A DNA stretch of 60,754 bases from Helicobacter equorum. GTDB lineage: Bacteria; Campylobacterota; Campylobacteria; Campylobacterales; Helicobacteraceae. Shown here one piece after another: positions 8,678-20,771 of this stretch. The stretch covers positions 1 through 60,754 of the forward strand of contig NZ_FZPO01000010.1 of assembly GCF_900198655.1 (NCBI RefSeq), read 5' to 3'. The number at the start of each line of letters is the position of its first letter. Within the stretch, counting starts at the first letter, position 1. The notes below the pieces were generated by a model that was given only the letters and a program-made list of their open reading frames with translations, was not told the DNA's origin and did no database searches. Made by a program: the position numbers and the translations under genes.

Positions 8678-9292
8678 ATGCTTATTACCAAAAATGCGCG
8701 TTTTCTCACAAGTGCACAACACATCGCACAAGCTCCAAGCCCACAAAGTAGTGAAATTGTTTTTTTAGGACGTAGCAATGTAGGAAAATCAAGCTTCCTT
8801 AATATACTGCTAGGCAAAAAATTAGCCAAAAGCTCTGCCACACCTGGTAAAACACAACTTATCAATTTTTTTGGAGTGGAGTTTATCAAGAATAATGAGA
8901 TACTTCCGCTTGTATTTGTGGATCTTCCTGGCTTTGGATATGCCAAAGTGAGCAAAGAAACAAAGGCGAAATGGGAGAAAAACTTGCTAGAGTTTTTACA
9001 AAAACGCAGTGCAATCAAACTTTTTATACATTTGCGTGATGCTCGTCATCCAAATCTAGCACAAGATGATGAGGTATTGCAATTCCTAACAAATCTCAAA
9101 CGCGGTGATCAAGAGATTGTAACAATTTTTACTAAAGCCGATAAACTTACCCAAAGCAAAATCGCTAAGCTAAAAAACTCCCGTGCTATCCTTAGTAGCA
9201 CACTCCAAAACCCAAAACTAAAAATTCCCACAACAGAGGAGTTGCGAACAACTATATTGCAAAAAGTTTTGGGTTACAATCAAAAACACTAA
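8678..9292 (+). CDS. engB: Ribosome biogenesis GTPase EngB (YsxC)
   Basis: A 204-residue TrmE-Era-EngA-like GTPase needed for large ribosomal subunit assembly. G1 is GRSNVGKSS (residues 31-39). The effector loop is GKTQLINFF, G3 is DLPGFGYAK, and G4 is TKADK. ATG 8678 is chosen because the longer frame from 8603 lies inside lptA. Confidence 0.96.
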   Translation: MLITKNARFLTSAQHIAQAPSPQSSEIVFLGRSNVGKSSFLNILLGKKLAKSSATPGKTQLINFFGVEFIKNNEILPLVFVDLPGFGYAKVSKETKAKWEKNLLEFLQKRSAIKLFIHLRDARHPNLAQDDEVLQFLTNLKRGDQEIVTIFTKADKLTQSKIAKLKNSRAILSSTLQNPKLKIPTTEELRTTILQKVLGYNQKH

Positions 9293-9332
9293 TGTCTCAA
9301 TAAAAGAATAAAGCTACACGACACAAAGCTTG

Positions 9333-10484
9333 TTATGTATTCCCTCTAAGAGCTATTTCTTGCACAAAACGATGTGTGGGAATATGGATATTATGCAATA
9401 ATAAAGCTTCTCTTTGGTGAAGTCCTCTTGTAGGGAAAAACCATCTTTTGCATAAAACTTTAACATTACTCCATAAAGAAAATTGTTTAGAGGGTATAAG
9501 AAATGCCAAATCATAATAAAACTTATATGTTTCCATAGTGTTTTTGACAAGTGTAAGAATCTCTTGCTTATATCTTTGTTCATCCAGCAATATCTCATTG
9601 AGCGCTTGAACACTAAAACTAACATCTGTTTCTTGACATAATTCTACCCTACAGGCATTTGGTGTAAATATTTGTTTATGAAAAAATAATGTGAAGTCCT
9701 TAAGTTTCCCATTAGCAAAATCTAAAAGTACACTAAAACTCTCTTGTTCTCTTTGGGTATAAGCCTTATGTGGCGTACAAAATGCAAAGTTTCCAAGACT
9801 ATAAAATATTAAGCACTCTCTTTGTCTTGTGTAATACGACTCATAGCCCTGTGCCCAATGCGGGTGATGTCCAACAATAATATCTACACCCATATCACAC
9901 AAAAATTTATAGAATCTACGAAATTGGGGCAAAGGTAAATCAACATTCTCTAATCCAGCATGAACAATAGCTATTAAGACATCAACATTTGCACGCAACT
10001 CTACTATTTGCCGAACAAAAGCTTCATCAAACAAATCCACATATCCACATTCTGCATCTAAAAAAATTCCAACACTATCTAATGCCCCAAACTGACTCTC
10101 GCCACCATTAATCACACCAATGCGTGTATTATTGATCTGTGTTCTTATAATAGGGGGGGGGGTGGTAGATGTATTATACGATCCTATATATTCCGCTTTA
10201 TGTTGTGTGATCACGTCCATCGTGGATTGCAAAGCATCTGCACCATAATCAAAAATATGATTATTCGCTAAACAAAATACATCAAAACCTAAATTTGCAA
10301 GATCTGCGATAACATGAGAATCTTGGGACATATGCGGTCCTGCCTTGATGATAGGCACTCCAACACCACTGATAGGAGCTTCGAGGTTACAAAAACTTAA
10401 ATTTTTATTAATAAGATCTGACAATTCATGGCATACTTCTATGCGAGGCTTACTGACAATATCACCACAAATAAAAATCCCCAT
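9333..10484 (-). CDS. CapA-family metallophosphatase-like protein, probably phase-variable
   Basis: A 383-residue CapA (PGA_cap) family protein, related to enzymes of poly-gamma-glutamate or other surface-polymer pathways. Family motifs are visible: FICGDIV at the N-terminus, NLEAPIS near residue 34, CLANNHIFDYG near 71-81, IVHAGLE, GHHPHWAQGYE and SLGNFAF. No signal peptide is evident. Codons 108-111 contain 10 C in a row on the coding strand (Pro-Pro-Pro), in frame here; a one-base slip would stop translation soon after about residue 110. ATG 10484 is preferred to TTG 10490 because AAAAAGGG lies at proper spacing. It stands alone downstream of infB; the real substrate is unknown. Confidence 0.85.
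   Translation of the reverse strand: MGIFICGDIVSKPRIEVCHELSDLINKNLSFCNLEAPISGVGVPIIKAGPHMSQDSHVIADLANLGFDVFCLANNHIFDYGADALQSTMDVITQHKAEYIGSYNTSTTPPPIIRTQINNTRIGVINGGESQFGALDSVGIFLDAECGYVDLFDEAFVRQIVELRANVDVLIAIVHAGLENVDLPLPQFRRFYKFLCDMGVDIIVGHHPHWAQGYESYYTRQRECLIFYSLGNFAFCTPHKAYTQREQESFSVLLDFANGKLKDFTLFFHKQIFTPNACRVELCQETDVSFSVQALNEILLDEQRYKQEILTLVKNTMETYKFYYDLAFLIPSKQFSLWSNVKVLCKRWFFPTRGLHQREALLLHNIHIPTHRFVQEIALRGNT
10153..10162 (-). repeat. Homopolymer tract (10 G on plus, 10 C on coding strand) inside the CapA-like gene
   Basis: Ten identical bases inside codons 108-111 of the CapA-like gene. Long G/C runs are rare in this AT-rich DNA and are known slippage switches in Helicobacter and Campylobacter. 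In this sequence the frame is intact (ON). Confidence 0.85.
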
Positions 10485-10595
10485 ACACAACCCTTTTTAC
10501 ATTTTATCACTTTCCATCTTTTAATTATCACACACCCCAAATATCAACGAAATTATCATTTACCCATAAACTTTGTGTGTTACCAAACTTAACAC

Positions 10596-13187
10596 TTATA
10601 TTTGTGCATTTGTGTGAATCTCCTTAAAAGTCTCAAACACATCACCTACACGCACATCATTATAGTTTTCAAGCATAATTCCGCACTCATAGCCCTTGCT
10701 CACTTCTTTTACATCATCTTTGAATCTCTTAAGTGAAGTAATTTGACCTGTATGCACCACCACGCCATCGCGTATAAGACGCACTTTGATTCCGCGAGTA
10801 ATGGTGCCATCTACCACCATGCAACCAGCAACAACACCAACCTTTGGTATGGTAAATGTCTCTCGAACTTGTGCTTGTCCTGTATTTTCCTCTTGTATAA
10901 CTGGACTCATCAAGCCTGATACAAGTCCTTTTAGCTCATCAAGCAATGCGTAAATTACCGAATATGTCTTAATCTCAACATTTAACTCTTTTGCCTTTGC
11001 CTTCACATTGCCTGTAGGGCGCACATTAAAACCAAGTATAAAGCTATTTTCACTAGTGCTTGCAAGGGAGACATCGCCATCAGTAATCCCCCCAACACTC
11101 GCACTTACGATATTAATACGCACCTCATCATTACTAAGCCCTTCTAAACTTGCCTTAATGGCTTCAAGACTACCTTGAGTATCGGCTTTCACAATCACAG
11201 GCAACACCGCTAAATTCCCCTGTGCTACCATGTCACCCAATTCCTCAAAAGTAACTTTCGTCGTTTTGCTAAGCTCTTTTTGTCGCAAATACGAAGCGCG
11301 TTTTTGGGCATATTCTCGCGCTTGTGCCTCACTATCTAGTGCAACAAGAGTGCTTCCGGCTTCTGGCACTTCAGATAAACCAACAATCTGTGCAATACTT
11401 GAGGGCGTAAGGGATTTTATCGGCTTACCCATATCATCATTCATTGCTCGTATGCGCCCAAATGCAGTCCCTGCTACCACAGAATCTCCCACCTGCAATG
11501 TCCCACTCTGCACGATGATAGTCGCCACAGGTCCTCTACCTTTCTCTAAACTACCCTCCAACACAACAGCCTTTGCCTTACCTTCCTTTGCAGCCTTTAG
11601 CTCCAAGAGTTGGGCTTGTATAATAATCGTTTCTAACAGCGTATCTACACCCATACCAGTTTTAGCGGATATAGGGATAAACTCATACTCTCCACCCCAT
11701 TCATTTGGCGTGAATCCGAGTTCAGCACATTCAGCCTTGAGTTTATCAGGATTAACATTCTCTTTATCCATTTTATTCATCGCAATAATAATCTGCACAC
11801 CTGCTGCTTTAGCGTGATTTAGCGCTTCAATGGTTTGAGGCTTGACACCATCATCTGCAGCTATTACAATAATAGCAATATCTGTAACTTGTGTGCCACG
11901 ACTACGCATACTGCTAAATGCTTCGTGTCCGGGTGTATCAATAAAGCTAATTGTCTTATTATCTTTTTGCACCATGTATGCACCGATATGTTGTGTGATA
12001 CCACCAGCTTCCTTGTGTGCCACTCGCGAATTACGAATATAATCGAGCAAAGAAGTTTTTCCATGATCGACATGCCCCATGATAGTTACCACAGGTGGTC
12101 GCTCTGCAAGGAATTGTGTGTTTTCTTCATACACGACTTCAAAGCTACTTTTTTGATCCAAAATTGAGACTTGGATTTTAAATTCCTCTGCCAAAATCTC
12201 AATAGAATCCTTATCCAAAAAGTCATTTTTTGTCGCCATAACCCCTAAATCAAAAAGTGCTTTTATCACATCTTTAAGCTCTCTACCAGAAAGATCAGCA
12301 AACTCATATACACGCACTTCTTCAGGAATAGTGATCACGCTTTTTAACTCTTTTGGTGGTTCTTTTTGTTGGTATTTTTTATTTTTCTTACCACCACGAC
12401 GGATAGAACCCTCATTCATCCAAGGACTTTTTTTATGCACCTGCACGCGATCAGTGATCGCTTGTTTAATGCGATTTTCCTCTTCCTCATCACGCATTTC
12501 ACGCTCATTAAGATCAAAAAGCATGATTTCATCTTGCTCATCATCATAATCGCGATCAAAAGTAATCTCTCTATCCTCTAAAATATCGATCTTGTGTTCA
12601 TCGCTATGTTTATTGGTAGGGCGAGATTTTGCTACTTTTTTGGGTTTTTTATTGTAGCCCTCATCTTGAGTTTGCGCAAGAAGCTCCTTGTAGCTCACGG
12701 ATTGCGTGGCTTTAAGTTGTGCTTGTGGAGTTGGCTTTACTTGATCGTTTTTGCGGACAATACGTAATCCTCTTTTTTCTGGCTCTTTATTTTGCGTGTC
12801 ATCTTGTGCAATCTGTAAGGGAGAAGCTACTTCTATCTTGGGCTGTATTTGCACAAAATCTACAAGAGGAGTCTTTAACTCTGCTTTGGATATATCTATA
12901 GAATCTTGTTCTTGTGGTTTTTCCTCTTTTGGAGTCTTAGTATTTTGTGTTTTTGGCCTTGTAGCTGTCTTTTTTGTCGAGGTTTTTTCTTTGGCTTGAG
13001 TCTTTGGTTTTGGTGGGTTTGGATTCTTGCCTGTAGATAAAAACTCATATAACGCGCCTGCTTCCTCTTCTGTTATACTTGAGGAAGTTGTCTTGACTTT
13101 TAACCCCATTTCTAGGGCTTTTTCAAAGACTTCTTTTGTTGTTTTTGCGCATTCTTCAGCTACTTCAGCCAATCTCACTTTTGCCAT
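10596..13187 (-). CDS. infB: Translation initiation factor IF-2
   Basis: IF-2 (863 aa) is the GTPase that places initiator tRNA on the 30S subunit. Order: IF2N-type segment (residues 1-50), a long Lys/Pro/Glu-rich linker (about 50-290), a second IF2N-like segment near 290-345, then the G domain with GHVDHGKT at 371-378, DTPGHEAF and NKMDKE. Domains II, III and C2 follow to the C-terminus. ylxR lies 5 bases upstream. In H. pylori infB is followed by rbfA and rimP; here it is followed by the CapA-like gene instead. Confidence 0.97.
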   Translation of the reverse strand: MAKVRLAEVAEECAKTTKEVFEKALEMGLKVKTTSSSITEEEAGALYEFLSTGKNPNPPKPKTQAKEKTSTKKTATRPKTQNTKTPKEEKPQEQDSIDISKAELKTPLVDFVQIQPKIEVASPLQIAQDDTQNKEPEKRGLRIVRKNDQVKPTPQAQLKATQSVSYKELLAQTQDEGYNKKPKKVAKSRPTNKHSDEHKIDILEDREITFDRDYDDEQDEIMLFDLNEREMRDEEEENRIKQAITDRVQVHKKSPWMNEGSIRRGGKKNKKYQQKEPPKELKSVITIPEEVRVYEFADLSGRELKDVIKALFDLGVMATKNDFLDKDSIEILAEEFKIQVSILDQKSSFEVVYEENTQFLAERPPVVTIMGHVDHGKTSLLDYIRNSRVAHKEAGGITQHIGAYMVQKDNKTISFIDTPGHEAFSSMRSRGTQVTDIAIIVIAADDGVKPQTIEALNHAKAAGVQIIIAMNKMDKENVNPDKLKAECAELGFTPNEWGGEYEFIPISAKTGMGVDTLLETIIIQAQLLELKAAKEGKAKAVVLEGSLEKGRGPVATIIVQSGTLQVGDSVVAGTAFGRIRAMNDDMGKPIKSLTPSSIAQIVGLSEVPEAGSTLVALDSEAQAREYAQKRASYLRQKELSKTTKVTFEELGDMVAQGNLAVLPVIVKADTQGSLEAIKASLEGLSNDEVRINIVSASVGGITDGDVSLASTSENSFILGFNVRPTGNVKAKAKELNVEIKTYSVIYALLDELKGLVSGLMSPVIQEENTGQAQVRETFTIPKVGVVAGCMVVDGTITRGIKVRLIRDGVVVHTGQITSLKRFKDDVKEVSKGYECGIMLENYNDVRVGDVFETFKEIHTNAQI

Positions 13188-13192
13188 ATCTA

Positions 13193-13414
13193 CTACACTC
13201 CTTTAGATTCTGTAATTTGTTGTATATTATAACGCCTCATGACACCACGCAATGCTTTTGGATCTTGATAACATTGTGCACAAATATAAAAACTCCTACC
13301 AACACCACTAAATACACATAAAGTATTGTGCGTAACTTGAAACCTTTGGAGTGTGTGTTGCAAAAACCTGCCCCTACACACCACGCACATTCTTGTTTGT
13401 TTAGGATTTCTCAC
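13193..13414 (-). CDS. ylxR: YlxR/DUF448 family small protein
   Basis: A 73-residue basic protein with RMCVVCRGRF at the N-terminus and YICAQCY near the middle, i.e. the paired CxxC pattern of YlxR proteins encoded next to infB. Function is unsettled; RNA-binding and nucleoid roles have been proposed for relatives. The start is uncertain: GTG 13414 gives the usual N-terminal length but has no clear ribosome site, while ATG 13390 would begin at MCVVC. It lies between thrB and infB, as in H. pylori. Confidence 0.8.
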   Translation of the reverse strand: MRNPKQTRMCVVCRGRFLQHTLQRFQVTHNTLCVFSGVGRSFYICAQCYQDPKALRGVMRRYNIQQITESKGV

Positions 13415-13432
13415 ATTATACCAACATTCTAG

Positions 13433-14329
13433 TTAAAATTCTCTAACACCCATATTATCAAACTCCAACTCGAGAATGCGACACTGTGGAAATTTTTCTG
13501 CCAACACACTTGCAAGTTTTTTACTATCATCTCTATAACATATATTTAGAAACGACGATCCGCTACCACTCAATGTGCTTAGCAATGCACCATACTCTAG
13601 TGCGGTTTTTTGCAAAGCAAAAAGCATAGGTAGGGCTTTCATACGCGTATTTTGGTGAATCCTATCTCTACTTGCCAAGCGCAATTTCTCCCAATCCTTT
13701 TGAAAAAATGCTACACTAAGAAGTGAGGAATGCGAGAGATTAAACACACAATCCCTTAGACTATAGTACTTTGGCAATGCTTTGCGAGAGTGTTTGGTAG
13801 ACATAGTGCGTGTAGGTATGGCTACCACAGCACACACGCTATCAGGAATGTCTGTATGCATATGCACAACATTTTGCGATTGAATCTTGTTGCCATAATG
13901 TTCCAAAATCGCGACATTAAAGCCACCAAAAACTGCCGGAGTAACATTATCTGGATGATTTTCATACTCTGTAGCCAAATTTAAAATTTTTTGCTTATCA
14001 ATAGCTTCTCCAACATATGTGAGTGCAGCATAAATCGCACTTACAATCACAGCCGAACTCGACCCCAAACCACGCGATACTGGTATGGCATTTTCAAACA
14101 AAAATTTACAATGTGCTTGTCTATCATAGCGTTCTAGAATCTGTGAAAAAATCTTCACAAACACATTATCAACTTTCAATTTCACATAATGCTCACCTTC
14201 ACCCACAATTTGGATACTTGTAATATGTGCAGGGGTAATTTGAATCTTATTATATAAACCTAACGCCAACCCCAAAGAATCAAAGCCTGGACCAAGATTT
14301 GCACTTGTAGCAGGGACAATAATATTCAT
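13433..14329 (-). CDS. thrB: Homoserine kinase
   Basis: GHMP-family kinase (298 aa) that phosphorylates homoserine in threonine synthesis. The N-terminal PATSANLGPGFDSLGLALG and the ATP-binding PVSRGLGSSSAVIVSAI are diagnostic, and LSGSGSSFLNI is the third GHMP motif. It lies 11 bases after the tsaB-like gene. Confidence 0.95.
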   Translation of the reverse strand: MNIIVPATSANLGPGFDSLGLALGLYNKIQITPAHITSIQIVGEGEHYVKLKVDNVFVKIFSQILERYDRQAHCKFLFENAIPVSRGLGSSSAVIVSAIYAALTYVGEAIDKQKILNLATEYENHPDNVTPAVFGGFNVAILEHYGNKIQSQNVVHMHTDIPDSVCAVVAIPTRTMSTKHSRKALPKYYSLRDCVFNLSHSSLLSVAFFQKDWEKLRLASRDRIHQNTRMKALPMLFALQKTALEYGALLSTLSGSGSSFLNICYRDDSKKLASVLAEKFPQCRILELEFDNMGVREF

Positions 14330-14340
14330 TGTTGCTCCAT

Positions 14341-14826
14341 TTATACCGCTGGTAAAATATATAAAGGCGTGTTTTCACACGAAAAATCCTTAGGATACAA
14401 AACCTTTGGCAATCTAAATTCTATCGCCTCACATTCTGTCTCTAGCAAAATCTCATCATCACGCAAGACAAAATACTTGTTTGCAAAAGCATGGATAGGA
14501 TTTGCATTATTAAACGCAAAACTTGAGGCACTATAAAGCCTATAACCCTTAGTAAGAGCGAGTGTATGCAAATAAATATGCGTAGCTTTAAGCGCACTAA
14601 AGCGTCCGGGACCACGCGCATAATACATGTGTTCTATCTCCACCCTTTTGGCAAAAAGCATGCTAAAGAGTTCGTTTAGGGCATATGTCGTATGACCATA
14701 AAATCTGTATGTTTCTTGTAGCTCCATACCTTCAGATTCTGTATTGCTAGATAGTATTTTGCTTGTGTAGATTCCCGCTAGAAGTGGTTCATTGACACTA
14801 ACAATAACCAAAGAATATCTCTGCAT
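14341..14826 (-). CDS. TsaB-like protein (tRNA threonylcarbamoyladenosine pathway)
   Basis: A 161-residue protein that resembles the N-terminal half of TsaB, the scaffold partner of TsaD in t6A37 formation. ARGPGRFSALKATHIYLHTLAL corresponds to the GPGSFTGLR-type helix. It is shorter than E. coli TsaB (231 aa), with little after residue 115. The gene order with thrB and infB matches HP1051 of H. pylori. The call depends on that short motif and context. Confidence 0.65.
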   Translation of the reverse strand: MQRYSLVIVSVNEPLLAGIYTSKILSSNTESEGMELQETYRFYGHTTYALNELFSMLFAKRVEIEHMYYARGPGRFSALKATHIYLHTLALTKGYRLYSASSFAFNNANPIHAFANKYFVLRDDEILLETECEAIEFRLPKVLYPKDFSCENTPLYILPAV

Positions 14827-14836
14827 ATTTACACTC

Positions 14837-15571
14837 TTAATTAGAATCTTGGGGCATATTTTCAGACTGCAAATCTTTGGATTGTGAATCTGCGTGTGTA
14901 GATTCTAATGAATCCATAAATTCTTGCGGAGCCTTTGGGATTTGTGGTAACGATGGAATATTTGTAGCTTGTTCACCTTGTGGTTGGCGCATTTTTTGTG
15001 TGATATTTGCAGCTTTTTGGGCATCCATTTTAGCAAGGATCTTACTCACATCTTTAGAATCCATGTTTGATAAAATTTCTACGACTTCTTGTTCAGGCAT
15101 TTGCTCAAAAATCGCTGCGGATTTACCCTCTTTCATTTGTTGGTAACTTTGTGTGACTTTATCGTCACTACCTTTTTTCATCTTGCGCAAAATTTCTTCA
15201 TTCTTGGCTATAAGATCTTGAATATATTCTTCACGCGCTTTCATATCAAGCTCGGCTTGTTCTTGGGATTTTTGAAACTCTGCTTTTGCCTGTTCTTTTG
15301 CTTTCTGAAATTCCAAAATCTTTTCGTTAATGCTAGATTCTTGCTCACTAAGTTTACGTCTTTTTTCTTCCAAAAGCACCTGTGTAGCATTTTGAAAAAC
15401 TTGGAGTGCTTGCTGACGCTCATCTATGGCTTGGAGTTCTTGGCGAATCTCATCTTTGCGCTGATCAAATATAATGTTACAATCAAGTAATTGTGTTTGG
15501 GTTTGCTTACCCCCATCGGCTGTCATTCCAACACCACAAAACACCATTAGCAACAAAATAATTCGCTTCAC
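14837..15571 (-). CDS. MotE-like exported coiled-coil protein with MgtE-N-type domain
   Basis: A 244-residue protein with a signal peptide (MKRIILLLMVFCGVGMTA). A long charged coiled coil covers about residues 40-150. A helical region about 155-200 (AAIFEQMPEQEVVEILSNM, then ISKILAKMDAQ-like pattern) resembles the MgtE N-terminal domain seen in MotE proteins. A Pro/Gln-rich tail follows. It is encoded with fliJ and purA, like HP0257 in H. pylori, which points to the flagellar motor. The start is GTG 15571 after AGGAGG; no in-frame ATG is near. Periplasmic location is inferred. Confidence 0.75.
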   Translation of the reverse strand: MKRIILLLMVFCGVGMTADGGKQTQTQLLDCNIIFDQRKDEIRQELQAIDERQQALQVFQNATQVLLEEKRRKLSEQESSINEKILEFQKAKEQAKAEFQKSQEQAELDMKAREEYIQDLIAKNEEILRKMKKGSDDKVTQSYQQMKEGKSAAIFEQMPEQEVVEILSNMDSKDVSKILAKMDAQKAANITQKMRQPQGEQATNIPSLPQIPKAPQEFMDSLESTHADSQSKDLQSENMPQDSN

Positions 15572-15577
15572 ACTCCA

Positions 15578-15991
15578 TTACCTCCTGCGATGAAGTAAGA
15601 CAGAGATTTCATCAAGTTCTTTGTCCCCTAAAATCTTAAGAAGTTTATATCTAGATTCTTGCTCTTTTGTATCAAGGTATTTGATTTTTTCATATTCGAT
15701 AGAAATATGCTTATATTCCTCACGCAAAGCTTTTGCTTGAGCCTTTAATTGGGAAAGCTCACTATGAAGCCCATCAATATGCGTCAAAAGCCTATCTCTT
15801 GTATCCGCAAGAGCGATATAAGCACCAAAATCCCCATTTTTTGGGAAATGCACCTCACCCACATCGCACATAAATGCATCAATTTCAGCTTGTTTTTGTG
15901 TGATAAGGAGATTGTGTTGCATCATTTTACGCTCATGATTTTGCAGTGCCTTATAGCGTATATCAAGGATAGCACTAAATTTTGTTTTCAC
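15578..15991 (-). CDS. fliJ: FliJ-like flagellar export protein
   Basis: A 137-residue, almost fully helical coiled-coil protein (KTKFSAILDIRYKALQ at the N-terminus, repeated charged heptads after). FliJ links the export ATPase FliI to the export gate FlhA. Sequence alone is weakly diagnostic. The purA-fliJ-motE order in Helicobacter and Campylobacter supports it. It starts 9 bases after the purA stop. Confidence 0.72.
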   Translation of the reverse strand: MKTKFSAILDIRYKALQNHERKMMQHNLLITQKQAEIDAFMCDVGEVHFPKNGDFGAYIALADTRDRLLTHIDGLHSELSQLKAQAKALREEYKHISIEYEKIKYLDTKEQESRYKLLKILGDKELDEISVLLHRRR

Positions 15992-16000
15992 AACCTCTCC

Positions 16001-18114
<2,114 letters not shown>

Positions 18115-18192
18115 TCCTCATCCTTTAGCTAAAAGTTGCGATTATAACACACGCACACTTTAAACATCAATTAACAATTTACTTTAACTCCT

Positions 18193-18198
18193 TACAAT
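18193..18198 (+). promoter_or_regulatory. Candidate -10 box for mnmA
   Basis: TACAAT 34 bases before the mnmA ATG, in the divergent gap with the HisZ-like gene. Confidence 0.4.
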
Positions 18199-18232
18199 GC
18201 CAAATTCAATTCACATTATCAAAAGGAAACAT

Positions 18233-19267
18233 ATGGCAAAAAAAGTAGCACTTCTCATGAGTGGCGGTGTAGATAGCTCATATTGTGCTTATCTGCTCAA
18301 ATCTCAAGGTTATGAAGTCATAGGAATATATCTCAAACTCCACGACAAAGAGGCAAAACACGAGGTTTTTATTGGTAACTGCCAAAAAGTTAGCAAAGAA
18401 TTGGATATAGAATTTCATGTTTTACAAGCCCAATCGGAGTTCAAAACAATCGTGTATAATGAGTTTGTGAATGCCTACAAGCGTGGCGAAACGCCAAATC
18501 CATGCACACTTTGCAATCCACTTATTAAATTTGGTCTAGCCCTCCAAGAAGCAAAAAAAATGGGTTGTGAGTATATAGCCACAGGACATTATGCCAAAAT
18601 CACACAATACAATGGCATCAATCGTATAGCTAAAGCACGCGATACAAGCAAGGATCAAAGCTATTTTCTTTATGCGTTGCCACAAGAGGCACTAGATTGT
18701 ATTATTTTTCCGCTAGGCGATAGCTTGAAGGTTGAAATTAAACCTACGGCATTACAGATTCTGCCATTTTTAGGAACACTAGAAACATATAAAGATTCTC
18801 AAGAAATCTGCTTTGTAGAGACAGATTATATTGATGTGCTTAAAAAACACGAACAGGTGGAACAAACAGGTATAGTGCGTAATGCACAAGGAGAGGTAGT
18901 GGGAGAACATAATGGCTATATGCAATACACCATTGGCAAACGCAAAGGGTTTAAGGTATTTGGTGCTCACACACCACATTACGTTATGGGTATTAATCCA
19001 GAAAAAAATGAGCTTATTGTCGGTAGCAAGGAAGAATTACAAACAAACATAGTATATGCAACAAATAAATCTCTTACTATACCACTTACCAAAGAATTGT
19101 ATGAAGTTAAGATACGCTACCGATCCGCGCCAATCAAAGCACACATTAGCATAGAAAATAATATTATTACTGCCAAATTACAAGAGAGTGCTTATGGAGT
19201 AGCAAAAGGGCAAGCACTCGTAGTGTATGATGGTGATATTGTGCTTGGCGGTGGTGTAATTATATAA
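18233..19267 (+). CDS. mnmA: tRNA-specific 2-thiouridylase MnmA
   Basis: MnmA (344 aa) thiolates U34 of tRNA-Lys, -Glu and -Gln. The PP-loop SGGVDSS is at residues 10-16. The catalytic Cys pair is Cys94 in NPCTLCN and Cys193 in QEICFVE, and TGHYAK lies between them. ATG 18233 is chosen since AAAAGGAA precedes it; the longer frame from 18197 has no ribosome site. A strong hairpin follows the stop. Confidence 0.96.
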   Translation: MAKKVALLMSGGVDSSYCAYLLKSQGYEVIGIYLKLHDKEAKHEVFIGNCQKVSKELDIEFHVLQAQSEFKTIVYNEFVNAYKRGETPNPCTLCNPLIKFGLALQEAKKMGCEYIATGHYAKITQYNGINRIAKARDTSKDQSYFLYALPQEALDCIIFPLGDSLKVEIKPTALQILPFLGTLETYKDSQEICFVETDYIDVLKKHEQVEQTGIVRNAQGEVVGEHNGYMQYTIGKRKGFKVFGAHTPHYVMGINPEKNELIVGSKEELQTNIVYATNKSLTIPLTKELYEVKIRYRSAPIKAHISIENNIITAKLQESAYGVAKGQALVVYDGDIVLGGGVII

Positions 19268-19272
19268 CCACA

Positions 19273-19304
19273 TATCTTTAGAATCTTATAGGATTCTAAA
19301 GATA
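19273..19304. terminator. Perfect 13-bp inverted repeat between mnmA and slyD
   Basis: TATCTTTAGAATC at 19273-19285 pairs with 19292-19304, with a six-base loop. It starts 6 bases after the mnmA stop and precedes the 3' end of minus-strand slyD by 46 bases. Likely a shared terminator for the two convergent genes, although the T run after the stem is short. Confidence 0.65.
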
Positions 19305-19349
19305 CCTTGCAGCAATCCAAGTGCATCTTTAGTCGCCAAGCAAAACCAA

Positions 19350-19895
19350 CTAATGTCCGCAGCCACAGCCTCCACCACAGCAACCGCTACCATTGTTATG
19401 ATGATGACCGCCACCAGTTCCGCAACCACAGCCTCCACCTACACCACCTTGCAAAATTTCCATTTCTGTTGCATCACGCACATCTAACACACTAACATTA
19501 AAGTTTAGTGTTTTTCCTGCTAGTGGGTGATTGTAGTCGATAATCACAACTTGATCGTTAAAATCTTTTACGATCACCTGTGCAGTTTGTCCATCATCAC
19601 TCTGACCAAAAAGTGTCATACCAATCCTAAGATCGATTCCTTCAAATTGATCGCGTGCAAGTTCCTGGATTAAATCTGCTTGATAAATTCCATACGCATC
19701 TTCTGGCTTAACTTCTATAGAGAGTTTGTCTCCAGATTTTGCCCCCATAAGAGCATTTTCTAAACCACTAATAATCTGATTTGCACCCACAAGAAATTCT
19801 AGCGGTGTGCCATCTTTGTTAGAATCTATAACCTCATTATTTTGTGCATCTGATACTTCGTATCCTATGCTAACAACCTTATTTTGTGTAATCAT
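19350..19895 (-). CDS. slyD: SlyD-type FKBP peptidyl-prolyl isomerase with metal-binding tail
   Basis: A 181-residue SlyD homologue. The FKBP core includes PLEFLVGANQIISGLENAL and EDAYG. The inserted-flap domain is followed by DYNHPLAGKTLNFNV. From about residue 150 the tail is Gly/Cys/His-rich (GGGCGCG, GGGHHHNN, CCGGGCGCGH). This fits SlyD's nickel- and zinc-binding tail, which helps hydrogenase and urease maturation in relatives. It ends the tolB-pal-cpoB-slyD run, 10 bases after cpoB. Confidence 0.95.
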   Translation of the reverse strand: MITQNKVVSIGYEVSDAQNNEVIDSNKDGTPLEFLVGANQIISGLENALMGAKSGDKLSIEVKPEDAYGIYQADLIQELARDQFEGIDLRIGMTLFGQSDDGQTAQVIVKDFNDQVVIIDYNHPLAGKTLNFNVSVLDVRDATEMEILQGGVGGGCGCGTGGGHHHNNGSGCCGGGCGCGH

Positions 19896-19905
19896 TTGTA
19901 TTCCT

Positions 19906-20751
19906 TTATTGTTTAAGTTCTTTGGCTTGTGCGGCCTCTTTACTCTGTGGATATGTCGCTATTAAGACTTCCAAAAAAGAATTATAGTTTGGCATATCTT
20001 TAATCCCCTTGAAACAAAGGGCTGTATGTAGCAAAAGCGTAGGCATATACGTACCGCCATCACTAAGAGCAACACTCGCCTTGTAATATTTAATCGCCAA
20101 ATGGTAATCTTTTTGCAAATACGCAATTTCACCCAAATAAAAGGTTACTTCTGGTGTCTTATATTTATTATCTTTAAGCCATAGCATGATGTCTTTGGCG
20201 GATTTATATTGTTTTTTGGTTATAAATTCCTTACCTTGAGCAAAAAGCTCAGCACTCTTATTTTTGTCAAACTTTATTGGATTCTTTTGTGAATCTTCGC
20301 TTTGTTTCTTTACACCCTTAGTCTGGGTATTATTTAGTTTTTCAAGTTCTTGAAGGATACTCTCTTGCGTCTTAAGGGTAAGTGCATGAATTTCTTGCAT
20401 TTTGGAATCTAAATCTGCAATCTGTCTGCCTTGGTCTTGCAACAAAGTTTTGAATGTCGCTACTTCGGTTTTTAGATTCTCGATATCTTGTGTGTTTGTT
20501 GTGTTCTGTTGGATAGTAGTTTGAAACTTTTGATGTTGTGATTCATACAAACTCATTAATCCCTCTTGGGATTGTGTGAGAGCTTCTTGTTGCTCTTTAA
20601 TTTGTGTTGTAAGATTTAGTAAATTTTGTGTGATACTTTGAAGATTAGAGAGATCCTTTTTTGTTGCACCACTTTGTTTTTCAAACGCTGAAGGCTCACT
20701 AGCTCCATAACAAATCCACAAAAGAAGCAAAAAAGAAATGTAATATTTCAT
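19906..20751 (-). CDS. Tol-Pal system TPR protein CpoB (YbgF-like)
   Basis: A 281-residue exported protein. It has a signal peptide (MKYYISFLLLLWICYGAS), a long coiled coil (about residues 25-135), a linker, then TPR-like repeats (about 165-280; AKDIMLWLKDNKYKTPEVTFYLGE in part, DYHLAIKYYKASVALS). This is the CpoB/YbgF layout. It lies 20 bases downstream of pal, as in H. pylori. CpoB coordinates peptidoglycan synthesis and outer-membrane constriction in E. coli. Confidence 0.85.
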   Translation of the reverse strand: MKYYISFLLLLWICYGASEPSAFEKQSGATKKDLSNLQSITQNLLNLTTQIKEQQEALTQSQEGLMSLYESQHQKFQTTIQQNTTNTQDIENLKTEVATFKTLLQDQGRQIADLDSKMQEIHALTLKTQESILQELEKLNNTQTKGVKKQSEDSQKNPIKFDKNKSAELFAQGKEFITKKQYKSAKDIMLWLKDNKYKTPEVTFYLGEIAYLQKDYHLAIKYYKASVALSDGGTYMPTLLLHTALCFKGIKDMPNYNSFLEVLIATYPQSKEAAQAKELKQ

Positions 20752-20771
20752 TGTGCTTCTTTGTGAAAAAA

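Noticed and set aside
12331-12999. Plus-strand frames opposite the IF-2 linker
   Set aside because: They are antisense to the Lys/Glu-rich infB linker and have low-complexity Ser/Cys/Phe composition.
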